From the NCBI GenBank assembly GCA_030550695.1, contig JAUQOX010000047.1, forward strand, positions 1 through 14,430: a stretch of 14,430 nt of DNA, written 5' to 3'. Below, one piece after another: positions 5,087-12,659 of this stretch (positions are counted from its first letter, which is position 1; every line of letters begins with the position of its first letter). Both the position numbers and the translations under genes were made by a program. The notes under the pieces were generated by a model that was given only the letters and a program-made list of their open reading frames with translations, did not search any database and was not told the origin of the DNA. This DNA is from Gemmatimonadota bacterium. Lineage in GTDB: Bacteria; Gemmatimonadota; Gemmatimonadetes; Longimicrobiales; Gaopeijiaceae.

Positions 5087-6766
5087 ATGAAACCGGTTCT
5101 GCTCTTCCTTCTCCTCCTCCTGGGTGCCTTCTCTTCGGCTACGGCCCAGGCCCGGCCCGGTGCTTTTTCACCGCCTCAGATATCTCCCCAGGCGGTGGAC
5201 GAGATCTTCCGGCCTTTCGACAACACCCGAAGCCCGGGGTGCGCCGTGGCGGTGGGCCACAGGGGAAACACTTTGCTGACCCGAGCCTACGGGATGGCGG
5301 ACTTGGAACATGGTGCCGTCAACACCCCGCAAACGGTTTTCGAGCCCGGATCCGTCACGAAACAGGTCACGGCTGCCGCCGCCGTCCTTCTCGCGTTGGA
5401 TGGGAAGATCTCTCTGGAGGACGACATCCGGATCTACTTGCCCGAGGTTCCGGACTACGGTGCGACCATCACCGTGCGGCATCTGTTGAACCACACCAGC
5501 GGACTGCGGGACTGGGGGTCGGTGGCAGGGATCGAAGGCTGGCCTCGAACCAGGCGCGTCCATACCCACCTCCACGTTCTGGACATCGTGAGCCGGCAAA
5601 AGGCTCTGAACTATCCCCCTGGCGAGTTCTACTCCTACACAAACACCGGTTACAACCTGCTGGCCATTCTCGTGGAGCGGGTCAGCGGCAAGAGCCTGGC
5701 GGAGTTCACCCGGGAAAGGATCTTCGAGCCTCTCGGAATGACCCGAACAGGATGGCGTGACGACTTCCAACGGGTGGTCCGAGGTCGCGCCGTAGCCTAC
5801 GGTCTGCGCCAGGGGGGGGAGTGGGTGACCCTCATGCCCTTCGAGAACGTCTACGGGAACGGCGGACTCCTGACCACGGTCGAGGATCTTCTCCGCTTCA
5901 CCTGGAACCTCGACACGGGGCAGGTGGGAGGGCGCCGCTTCCTTGAGGAAATGCACCGACAGGGCGTCCTGAACTCCGGTGAGGTCATCTCCTACGCCAG
6001 CGGTCTGCAGATCGGCACCTACAAAGGGCTCCCGGTGGTGGAGCACAGCGGATCCACGGCGGGTTATCGGGGACACCTGGCCCGGTTCCCTGAACAGGGG
6101 CTGGCCTTGGCGGTCCTATGCAACGCCTCCACCGCCAATGCCGGCGGCCTCCTCTTTCAGGTCGCCGACCTCTACCTGGGCCAGGCCCTGCGGGAGCAGG
6201 AGCCGCCCCCGCCGCCGGGCGTGGTGGTCCTCCGGCCCGAGGAGCTCCAGGCTCTGGCGGGAACCTACCGGGATCTCCGCACAGGCGCGGCGGTGCAGAT
6301 CTCCGTCAGGGAGGGTGGGCTCTGGACCCAGGGCCGGCTGTTCCTGCCGTTGGGAGGCGGCCGGTTCGCCTCGGCAGGTGGAGGGGGATCCCTGATGTTC
6401 GACAGGCCGGGACGTGAAGGCGGGCGACCTTCTGCGGTCCTCAGCACCCCCGGACAGCCGGGGGTCCGGTTGGAGCCCGTCGAGCCCTTCCCCCCGGGGT
6501 TCACCGAATGGCAGGCATACGTTGGCATCTACCTCAGCGACGAGGCCGAAGCCACCTACCGGGTGGTGGCGGAGGAGGGGGGCCTGGTGCTCCGAGACCG
6601 CTGGGGGCAAGGAACCCCCCTCCGCCCCCTGTACCCCGATGCCTTTGCCGGCGGAGGGGTGACGTACGTTTTCCGCCGTGACGACATGGGGAACGTGGTG
6701 GCAATGAGCTGGAGCGAGAGCCGGGTATGGGATCTCCGATTTCGAAGGGTGGGAGAAGTTCGTTGA
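5087..6766 (+). CDS. Secreted serine hydrolase, beta-lactamase/PBP4* family
   Basis: This 559-aa exported protein has a class C beta-lactamase/D-alanyl-D-alanine peptidase-type fold. A signal peptide (MKPVLLFLLLLLGAFSSATA) ends near residue 20-22. All three active-site motifs are present: SVTK with nucleophile S89 and K92, YTN at 184-186 (the usual YSN/YxN triad), and HSG at 320-322. The catalytic domain spans about 33-365. The C-terminal ~185 residues look like one or two small beta-rich domains (near 383-430 and 503-555), as often appended in this family. A GAGG motif 6 nt before the ATG supports the start. Members include penicillin-binding peptidases, esterases and amidases, so the substrate cannot be read from sequence; a resistance role is not implied. 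RmuC follows 57 bp downstream. Confidence 0.93.
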   Translation: MKPVLLFLLLLLGAFSSATAQARPGAFSPPQISPQAVDEIFRPFDNTRSPGCAVAVGHRGNTLLTRAYGMADLEHGAVNTPQTVFEPGSVTKQVTAAAAVLLALDGKISLEDDIRIYLPEVPDYGATITVRHLLNHTSGLRDWGSVAGIEGWPRTRRVHTHLHVLDIVSRQKALNYPPGEFYSYTNTGYNLLAILVERVSGKSLAEFTRERIFEPLGMTRTGWRDDFQRVVRGRAVAYGLRQGGEWVTLMPFENVYGNGGLLTTVEDLLRFTWNLDTGQVGGRRFLEEMHRQGVLNSGEVISYASGLQIGTYKGLPVVEHSGSTAGYRGHLARFPEQGLALAVLCNASTANAGGLLFQVADLYLGQALREQEPPPPPGVVVLRPEELQALAGTYRDLRTGAAVQISVREGGLWTQGRLFLPLGGGRFASAGGGGSLMFDRPGREGGRPSAVLSTPGQPGVRLEPVEPFPPGFTEWQAYVGIYLSDEAEATYRVVAEEGGLVLRDRWGQGTPLRPLYPDAFAGGGVTYVFRRDDMGNVVAMSWSESRVWDLRFRRVGEVR

Positions 6767-6823
6767 GCCTTCGGCCGAGGAGCGCCAGGACGGGATTCCG
6801 ACCCTCTGCCGCGATCCCGCCCC

Positions 6824-8146
6824 ATGACTGAGATGCTGATCTGGGGCCTTCTGGCCCTGGCGTTGCTTCAAGTCGGGCTCCTCCTGTTGCTGGTCTTCCG
6901 CCCTCCGTCCTCCTTGAGGGAGGGAATCCGGAGGGCGGTAGAAGGGGATCTTCGGGAAGGTCGCCGGGAGACCGCCGAGGCCGCCCGGAATCTTCGGGAG
7001 GAGGTCCTTGCCAGCCTGCAGAGGGTGGGTGACCTGTTGGCCAACACCCAGGACAAGGCCGCCCGCCTCCAGCAGGACCAGTTCGACCGCTTCTCCACCC
7101 AGATGAGAGACGCAGCGGAGGCGAACGCTCGGGCTCTCGAGCAGATTCGGGCCACCCTGGACGCCCGGGTCCGGGAGCTGCAGGCCCAGAACGAAGCCAA
7201 GCTGGAGGAGATGCGCCGTACCGTGGACGAGCGTCTCCACGGCACCCTCGAACGACGCTTGGGGGAGTCTTTCCGCCTGGTGAGCGAGCGGCTGGAAAGC
7301 GTCCAACGGGGGCTCGGGGAGATGCAGGAGCTGGCGGCCGGGGTGGGCGACCTGAAGCGGGTCCTCACCAACGTCAAAGCCAGAGGAACCTGGGCGGAAG
7401 TCCAGTTGGGAGGCATCCTGGAACAGTTCTTGGCGCCGGACCAATACGCCCGCAACGTCGAAACCAAGAAAGGCTCCGGGGCCCGGGTGGAGTTCGCCGT
7501 GAAGCTTCCGGGGCGTTCGGACGACCCCTCGGCCGTGGTCTGGCTCCCGGTGGATTCGAAGTTCCCCCAAGAGGACTACCTCCGTCTCCAAGAGGCGGCG
7601 GAAGAGGGAGATTCGGAAGGCCTGCAGCGGGCCTCCGAGGCTCTGGCCCGTACCCTGAAGGCCGAGGCCCAGAAGATCGGCGAGAAATACTTGGACCCCC
7701 CGGCCACCACCGATTTCGCCATCCTCTTTTTGGCCACCGAGGGCCTCTACGCCGAGGTGCTCCGGCAGCCCGGACTGGCCTCGGAGCTCCAGCACCGCCA
7801 CCGGATCCTGGTGGCCGGTCCCACCACCCTCGCGGCCATCCTGTCGAGCCTGCGCATGGGATTTCAAACCCTGGCCATCGAAAAAAGGGCCTCGGAGGTT
7901 TGGGAGGTCCTACGGGCGGTGAAAACCGAGTTCTCCAAGTTCGGCGAGGTCCTGGACCAGCTGAAGAAACAACTGCAGACGGTCTCCAACACCGTGGACA
8001 AGGCCCAGACCCGCACCCGCGCCATGCAAAGTAAGCTCCGGAGCGTAGAGACCTTGCCGGAGTCCGAATCGGCTCGGATCCTGGCGCTTCCTTCTTCCGA
8101 CTTGCCCCGGGAGCGTACATTGGGGGAGGAAGAGGAGGAGGCGTGA
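6824..8146 (+). CDS. rmuC: DNA recombination protein RmuC
   Basis: This 440-aa protein matches the RmuC family, linked to limiting inversions and rearrangements at DNA repeats. The order is classical: an N-terminal membrane anchor (about residues 4-25), a long coiled coil (about 30-170) and the conserved RmuC domain (about 175-400). Hallmarks are LKRVLTNVKARGTWAEVQL (177-195) and PVDSKFPQEDY (242-252). The D244-x-K246 and E192 arrangement fits the PD-(D/E)XK nuclease-like core proposed for the family. The C-terminus ends in a run of glutamates. The ATG lacks a clear Shine-Dalgarno sequence; a second in-frame ATG at codon 4 is no better placed. It may be co-transcribed with the hydrolase upstream and the aminotransferase 99 bp downstream, though no functional link is evident. 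Confidence 0.95.
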   Translation: MTEMLIWGLLALALLQVGLLLLLVFRPPSSLREGIRRAVEGDLREGRRETAEAARNLREEVLASLQRVGDLLANTQDKAARLQQDQFDRFSTQMRDAAEANARALEQIRATLDARVRELQAQNEAKLEEMRRTVDERLHGTLERRLGESFRLVSERLESVQRGLGEMQELAAGVGDLKRVLTNVKARGTWAEVQLGGILEQFLAPDQYARNVETKKGSGARVEFAVKLPGRSDDPSAVVWLPVDSKFPQEDYLRLQEAAEEGDSEGLQRASEALARTLKAEAQKIGEKYLDPPATTDFAILFLATEGLYAEVLRQPGLASELQHRHRILVAGPTTLAAILSSLRMGFQTLAIEKRASEVWEVLRAVKTEFSKFGEVLDQLKKQLQTVSNTVDKAQTRTRAMQSKLRSVETLPESESARILALPSSDLPRERTLGEEEEEA

Positions 8147-8245
8147 GGACAGGGACGGCCGGCTTCGAGGGGGGCTTTCGACCCTGGGATTCCCCACCCC
8201 CGGAACCCAGCCCTCTCCCTTCACCGAACTCAACAGGAAGGCACC

Positions 8246-9427
8246 ATGGATCGCCTGATCTATTTGGATAACGCTGCTACAACCTTCCCCAAGCCCGACG
8301 TGGTACACGACACCGTTCGGGAGTTCTATCGGAACAACGGGGTGAATCCGGGAAGGACGGGTTGCGACATGGCTCTCCGGGCCGAGGCCATGATCCATGA
8401 TACCCGGAAACGGCTGTCGGACTTTTTCAATCCCAGTCTCGCGGGAAACGGAAAGGGGAAGGACCCCAACCGGCTGGTCTTCACCTTGAACGCCACCATG
8501 AGCCTCAACCTGATCATCGCCGGCCGGGTGGGGCGGGGCGACCACGTGGTGACCACCCGGGCGGAGCACAACTCCGTCATCCGGCCGGTGAACCACAGGG
8601 TACGGGACGGGGGGGCCGAGGCCACCTTCGTGGCGTTGGACTCCGAGGGATATGTGGATCCGGAGGATATCCGCAAGGCTCTACGTCCCAATACGACTCT
8701 GGTGGTCGTCAACCACGCCTCCAATGTGACGGGGGTCGTGCAGGACATCCCCGCCATTGGGCGGGTATGCCGCGAGGCGGGTGTTCCCCTGGCAGTGGAT
8801 GCCGCCCAGACGGCAGGGGTGATCCCCATCGACATGGCGGCTTGGGGGATCAGCTTCCTTGCTTTCACCGGCCACAAGGGGCTCCTGGCCCCCACGGGGA
8901 CGGGCGGGATCTGTGTGGCCGACGACGCCGAAATCCGCCCCACCCTGGTGGGGGGCACCGGCGTGCGAAGTGCCGATCCGTACCACCTGGAGGAGTACCC
9001 CTACCGGCTGGAGGCCGGCACCTTGAATCTGGCTGGGATCGCAGGTCTCAACGCCGGGATCCGGTGGATCCAGGAGCGCGGCCTCGAGGCCATCCACGGC
9101 CACGAGATGAAACTTCTGGCGCTCCTCCAGGACGGTCTATCCCAGATTCGGGGAGTTACCCTCCACGGGACCACCCGCCTGGACCGCCGGGTGGCCACGC
9201 TCTCCGTTTCGGTGGCCGGCTACGACGCCGCCGACGTGGGGGCCTTTTTGGACGTGGATCACAACATCCTCACCCGCACCGGCCTCCATTGCGCCCCCCT
9301 GATCCACGAGCACTACGGAACCGCTCCCCGGGGTACGGTGCGGTTCTCCATCGGGCCGTTCAACACCGAAGACGACATCCTGGCCGCCGTAAAGGCCATG
9401 GAGACCATCGCAGCCCGAAAGAATTGA
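8246..9427 (+). CDS. Class V aminotransferase, cysteine desulfurase family
   Basis: This 393-aa PLP enzyme belongs to the cysteine desulfurase-like branch of class V aminotransferases (NifS/SufS relatives). Visible motifs in order: DNAATTFPKP near the N-terminus, AEHNS (H108 stacks on PLP), VDAAQ (D185 and Q188 contact the cofactor), GHKG with Schiff-base lysine K211, and RTGLHCAP with C349 in the place of the persulfide-forming cysteine. The last motif and overall length fit the single-gene desulfurase subfamily rather than IscS or SufS proper. AGGAAGG lies 4 nt before the ATG. No Suf/Isc scaffold, ThiI or MnmA gene is adjacent, so the sulfur acceptor is unknown. It converges on the pilin operon with only 43 bp between stop codons. 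Confidence 0.93.
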   Translation: MDRLIYLDNAATTFPKPDVVHDTVREFYRNNGVNPGRTGCDMALRAEAMIHDTRKRLSDFFNPSLAGNGKGKDPNRLVFTLNATMSLNLIIAGRVGRGDHVVTTRAEHNSVIRPVNHRVRDGGAEATFVALDSEGYVDPEDIRKALRPNTTLVVVNHASNVTGVVQDIPAIGRVCREAGVPLAVDAAQTAGVIPIDMAAWGISFLAFTGHKGLLAPTGTGGICVADDAEIRPTLVGGTGVRSADPYHLEEYPYRLEAGTLNLAGIAGLNAGIRWIQERGLEAIHGHEMKLLALLQDGLSQIRGVTLHGTTRLDRRVATLSVSVAGYDAADVGAFLDVDHNILTRTGLHCAPLIHEHYGTAPRGTVRFSIGPFNTEDDILAAVKAMETIAARKN

Positions 9428-9470
9428 GGAGGGTCGGGGACAAGCCTGAGGAGGCAGACCGCCCGATCCT

Positions 9471-10604
9471 TCAGAACTCCTCCCACCAACTTCCCCCCAG
9501 GGGGGTGAAGTGGGCCAGAGAGAGGGCGGCCTTCTGGAAAACGCACGAGTGGTGGTAGATGGCACCTTGGTCCACGTCCAGGTTGGGGTGTTCCGACCCC
9601 AGCCCGGCGATGAGGCTCCCATAGAGGGTGAAGTACCCCCAAGCACCCACGTTGGAGAGGCGGTTGGCCACTACGATCCCGTCCCACACCCAGAGGGCGA
9701 TGGTCGGGATGGTAAGCGTGCCGGTCACGATGAGGACCCCTCGCCCATTTCGGCTCCAGTTGGCCGAAAGGTTCCCGTTCCACCGGATCACGGGAAAGGA
9801 GTCAGGGGGGAGCAGGCCGAAATTCGGCCAGGTTCGCTCAAAGTCTACCGGGAAGGTAGGGTCGGAAAGGACATTCCAGTTCAACGCAATGGTGTCCACC
9901 ACCGCTTGGAAGGCCGCCGGCGTCACCCCTTGGGGGGTGGCGAAGATGGCGCCCCCCCCCGAGGTCTGCACCTGGGACCGGGCCACGACCCCGGCGATCC
10001 CCGCCGCCGGAGCCCCGGCACATTCACCCGAAACGGCCTGATCCGCCCCATAGATCCTGGCCTCGTTGCGAATCCGGACCCGCGGCGCGGTGGTCATGAG
10101 GGGGGCTATGTACCGCAAAGGCATCCGATCATAGGTGGCGTACTGCCTAAGCACACGTCGCGAGGGCACCCGGGGAAATCGAGGATCGGTATAGGAACCT
10201 TCCACGGCGAGGAGATAAAGATCCTGACGGCTGTTCAGGGCCATGACCCGACGGGGGATCACCACCGCTGTCCCTCCGTTCAGTTGGTAGCGGACCGTGT
10301 CAGGGACTTTTCCCCGATGTCTCCCCAGGAACCACTGGAGGCCTGCTTCGGCCACGGCCAAGGCCTGTTCCCCCTCGGCGCTCAGCCGGGCCTGGAGCGC
10401 CTCGGTCTGGATCAGGCGGAACCCTGCCGCCCCCGCCAGGGCGATGGCGAAAAGGAAGAGGACCACGAGGAAAAGGGCGAATCCCTGTTGGCTTTCGCGA
10501 CGCAGGGGGGACAGGGGGAGGACCCCCGGAGCTGGCGTACCCGGGCGATCCCCGGCGCGAAGCCTCCGCCAGGCGTGGTCGGTGGGGGGGAGACCCCTTG
10601 TCAT
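9471..10604 (-). CDS. PilX-like minor pilin / pilus assembly protein
   Basis: This 377-aa protein is the last gene of the minor-pilin operon. Residues 40-95 carry a prepilin-type start: QQG at 39-41 followed by the hydrophobic helix FALFLVVLFLFAIALAGAAG and then a PilX-like AVAEAGL segment. The usual Glu at mature position 5 is missing (Leu instead), as also seen in PilX and GspK proteins. The ATG at 10604 overlaps the PilW-like stop by 4 nt (ATGA), which decides the start and gives an unusually long 41-residue leader. The C-terminal half is rich in Gly, Asn and Thr, with beta-type repeats (near 290-350) resembling PilX/DUF4900-like proteins. A run of nine G codes for its Gly-Gly-Gly stretch. 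GspK of a type II secretion system is the main alternative. Confidence 0.78.
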   Translation of the reverse strand: MTRGLPPTDHAWRRLRAGDRPGTPAPGVLPLSPLRRESQQGFALFLVVLFLFAIALAGAAGFRLIQTEALQARLSAEGEQALAVAEAGLQWFLGRHRGKVPDTVRYQLNGGTAVVIPRRVMALNSRQDLYLLAVEGSYTDPRFPRVPSRRVLRQYATYDRMPLRYIAPLMTTAPRVRIRNEARIYGADQAVSGECAGAPAAGIAGVVARSQVQTSGGGAIFATPQGVTPAAFQAVVDTIALNWNVLSDPTFPVDFERTWPNFGLLPPDSFPVIRWNGNLSANWSRNGRGVLIVTGTLTIPTIALWVWDGIVVANRLSNVGAWGYFTLYGSLIAGLGSEHPNLDVDQGAIYHHSCVFQKAALSLAHFTPLGGSWWEEF

Positions 10605-11434
10605 CGGCGATTCCGGAACGGGACGACGTTGGTGATCTCAAAGGTGAGGGAGTCGGCCCCCGGGCGGGAGGCTCGGGCCTTCGCCCGGAGCCGGATCCGT
10701 ACCGCTTCCACGGCAGCCAAGCCGGCGCCGGTCACCTCGTCCACGAATTGGGAACTCCCCGCCCGCCGGTACTGGAAGCGGGAAGAGGAAGAAAACCCTG
10801 ACGCAAATTCCACCAAAGTCCCCTGGCTGGGGCCCACGAACAGACCCCAGGTTCCGGGTTCCAGACCCGACGGCCCCAGCCGCAGGACCGTTTCCCGGAA
10901 GATCATCAACAAGGACCCCTGCGATAACGCCGGCTGGATTCGAAGGCGGTAGAAGTCGTTCCGCGCGCCCGTGGTGTCCACCCCTGCCTGGGCGCACTGG
11001 GTAGCGGCGCTGGCACCGCTGGCCTGGTAGAAGGAAGCCCAGGTGGCTGTGGTGTAGGTCCATTGGCCCGCCCCGTCCCTGGCGGCATAGCCCCTGACCA
11101 GGGCATGGGAGACCCCTCCAGGGCCGAAGGGCAGATAGACAAACGTGTCCTGACCCACCCGGCTGCAGACCGCCCCCACCGCCATGGGGTGCCGGACCAC
11201 GAGTGAGTCCGCCCGGGCCACCACCATCCCCCCCGGCTGGACACCTCTCAGGTAGGAGGCCGCCATGGCCAGCCCGCTCCGCACGTTTTCGTGCAAAGCG
11301 GTCCGGGCAGCCACATCTGCATAGAAGGCGTTCTGAGCAAGGAACGCCGAGAACACCAGGAGGATCACCACGGTGGAGAGGAGCATAGCCACCATGGCCT
11401 CCACCAGAGTGAACCCCGAGGTCCGACAACTCAC
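10601..11434 (-). CDS. PilW-like minor pilin (prepilin N-methylation motif)
   Basis: This 277-aa protein starts with a textbook type IV prepilin leader: MSCRTSG cut before FTLVEAMVAMLLS, with Glu at mature position 5, then a hydrophobic helix to about residue 32. The start is a GTG at 11434 that overlaps the stop of the PilV-like gene (GTGA), giving the short leader expected. The frame is open upstream to 11965, but that part lies antisense to nothing and within the upstream pilin genes in another frame, so it is rejected. Size and position (after FimT and PilV, before PilX) fit PilW, a minor pilin that helps prime pilus assembly; GspJ of a type II system is the alternative. There is no Shine-Dalgarno, so translation is probably coupled to the upstream gene. 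Confidence 0.85.
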   Translation of the reverse strand: MSCRTSGFTLVEAMVAMLLSTVVILLVFSAFLAQNAFYADVAARTALHENVRSGLAMAASYLRGVQPGGMVVARADSLVVRHPMAVGAVCSRVGQDTFVYLPFGPGGVSHALVRGYAARDGAGQWTYTTATWASFYQASGASAATQCAQAGVDTTGARNDFYRLRIQPALSQGSLLMIFRETVLRLGPSGLEPGTWGLFVGPSQGTLVEFASGFSSSSRFQYRRAGSSQFVDEVTGAGLAAVEAVRIRLRAKARASRPGADSLTFEITNVVPFRNRR

Positions 11435-11817
11435 CAGGGTTTTGTCACGAAAGCCGTCCGCGTCAGACGGGGTCCCCGGCCGTCCGAAGCCCTCCCCTGG
11501 ACCTCCACCTCCTTCACCGCCGGCGTCTGCTGCAAGATGCGATGGGTTCGGAGAAAGATCCTCCCCTGGATACGCAGCGTGTCCGTGCGGGTGGAACCTG
11601 CGGCCAGCGAGTCGAAGGGCACCTGGGCCAGGCTGTCGAGCCGCTGGTTCACCTCGGCGGACAGCACGGACCTGGCTGCCGAGTGGTTCAGCTGGTCCGA
11701 CAGGGCCCGAGTCAAGCCCATGATCATGAGGACGCCCGCCGAAAGGATGACCAAAGCCCCCACCACCTCGATGAGGGTGAACCCTCCCCGAAGGGCCGAG
11801 GCGTGAGCCGATCTCAT
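11431..11817 (-). CDS. PilV-like minor pilin
   Basis: This 128-aa prepilin has leader MRSAHASALRGG cut before FTLIEVVGALVILSAG, with Glu at mature position 5 and a hydrophobic N-terminal helix. The remaining ~95 residues form a small head domain. The ATG overlaps the upstream FimT/GspH-like stop by 4 nt (ATGA), and its own stop overlaps the PilW-like GTG by 4 nt. PilV/GspI family membership is inferred from the motif, size and gene order. It should be processed by a PilD-type peptidase, which is not encoded in this window. Confidence 0.85.
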   Translation of the reverse strand: MRSAHASALRGGFTLIEVVGALVILSAGVLMIMGLTRALSDQLNHSAARSVLSAEVNQRLDSLAQVPFDSLAAGSTRTDTLRIQGRIFLRTHRILQQTPAVKEVEVQGRASDGRGPRLTRTAFVTKPW

Positions 11818-12284
11818 CGCTTTTCCACACGGGCGAGGCCGAGGCTGTTGAAGCGGACAGCATAGGTGGCGCTCCCGGCCGAAAAGAGGGCCTCCCCGAT
11901 ACCGCCCGGGGCCCCGGAAAGGTCGGCCACCCCTCGGCCATCGAAGGCCACACTGTCCCCGGCAAGACGCAGGTCCAAGGTAGTCAGCCTGATCTCGGCC
12001 CCGGAACCGAAGGACCGCCGTTGGAGCGTATCCCCCGCTTGAACACGAATCAGATACTGCAAGCTCGCCTCGGACATCTTCAAGGTCACCGGTCTCTTGG
12101 ACGAGGCCGCCCAGTTCCGGGCCAACCTCAGGTCCTGCCGGAAGATCTCCGCCGCCTGGCGGGCTGACACCCGGGCGGAATAGCGGCTGAACGCCAGGCT
12201 TACCCCACCCGCGGTCACCGAGGCGAGCAACAAAACCACGAGGAGTTCCAAAACGGTAAAACCTGTCAGGCGAACTGCCCTCAC
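11814..12284 (-). CDS. FimT/GspH-like pseudopilin
   Basis: This 156-aa protein is the first gene of the minor-pilin operon. The leader MRAVRLTG is cut before FTVLELLVVLLLASV, with Glu at mature position 5. A GspH/FimT-type domain follows (about 40-150), starting with the typical AAEIFRQDLRLARNWAASSKRPV segment. The start is GTG; no other start codon precedes the leader in frame, and a G-rich GGGGGA stretch lies about 11 nt upstream as a possible ribosome-binding site. Its stop overlaps the next ATG. FimT acts in type IV pilus priming and, in some bacteria, DNA binding; GspH is the type II secretion counterpart. Sequence alone does not separate them, but the PilX-like last gene favours the pilus. 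Confidence 0.85.
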   Translation of the reverse strand: MRAVRLTGFTVLELLVVLLLASVTAGGVSLAFSRYSARVSARQAAEIFRQDLRLARNWAASSKRPVTLKMSEASLQYLIRVQAGDTLQRRSFGSGAEIRLTTLDLRLAGDSVAFDGRGVADLSGAPGGIGEALFSAGSATYAVRFNSLGLARVEKR

Positions 12285-12659
12285 GATGGGCCCGTCCCCC
12301 CAGGGTTGCCGTCGGTCATGGAAAGAAAAAAAAGGGAACCACCTTTCTCGCCACCCGAGGATGGCGGCTCCATGATCCGGTCTTCCAGGCCGGACCCTGG
12401 TGACCCCCTAGGGACCGGGGGGTTTCCAAGAAGAAAAGATCGGCGTTCACGAGCCTCGGCACAATCCGCCTGCCCGGCGGGCCGCCCAGCCCCCGCGGCT
12501 TTCACCGATGGCAAGGCCTGACGGATCCCGCCCCAACGGGTCGGCCCTCCCGAGGCCCTCCGAACCTCCCCTTGGCCACCCCATGCATAAAGACATTCCT
12601 CCCCTTACTTTTCGCCTGGGTCACGTTTCCCCCGTTCCCCGCACTGCGAGGTAGAGACC
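12285..12659. other. Divergent intergenic region, pilin operon / M28 peptidase
   Basis: This 375-bp region separates the divergent pilin operon and the peptidase gene and must hold both promoters. I find no convincing -35/-10 pair. On the minus strand, a 7-bp hairpin (about 12348-12365) and a run of eight T (12333-12326) lie 40-80 nt before the pilin GTG. CATAAA near 12595 is a weak -10 candidate for the peptidase. Open frames across the region have no supporting features. Confidence 0.5.

Noticed and set aside
6116..7867. A 583-codon open frame on the minus strand across the serine hydrolase and RmuC genes
   Set aside because: It crosses two well-supported genes antisense and has low-complexity composition with no recognisable motif or ribosome-binding site.
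9432..9468. Hairpin between the convergent aminotransferase and PilX-like genes as a bidirectional terminator
   Set aside because: A 7-bp outer stem with a wobble pair can form, but the 23-nt loop is long and there is no T tract on either strand, so the call is not supported.
9510..10952. A 480-codon plus-strand frame antisense to the PilX-like and PilW-like genes
   Set aside because: The minus-strand frames have prepilin motifs and overlapping start/stop coupling; this frame has neither signal nor family features.
11435..11965. N-terminal extension of the PilW-like gene to 11965
   Set aside because: It would place the prepilin leader in the middle of the protein and overlap the PilV-like gene almost fully. 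The GTG at 11434 gives the expected 7-residue leader.
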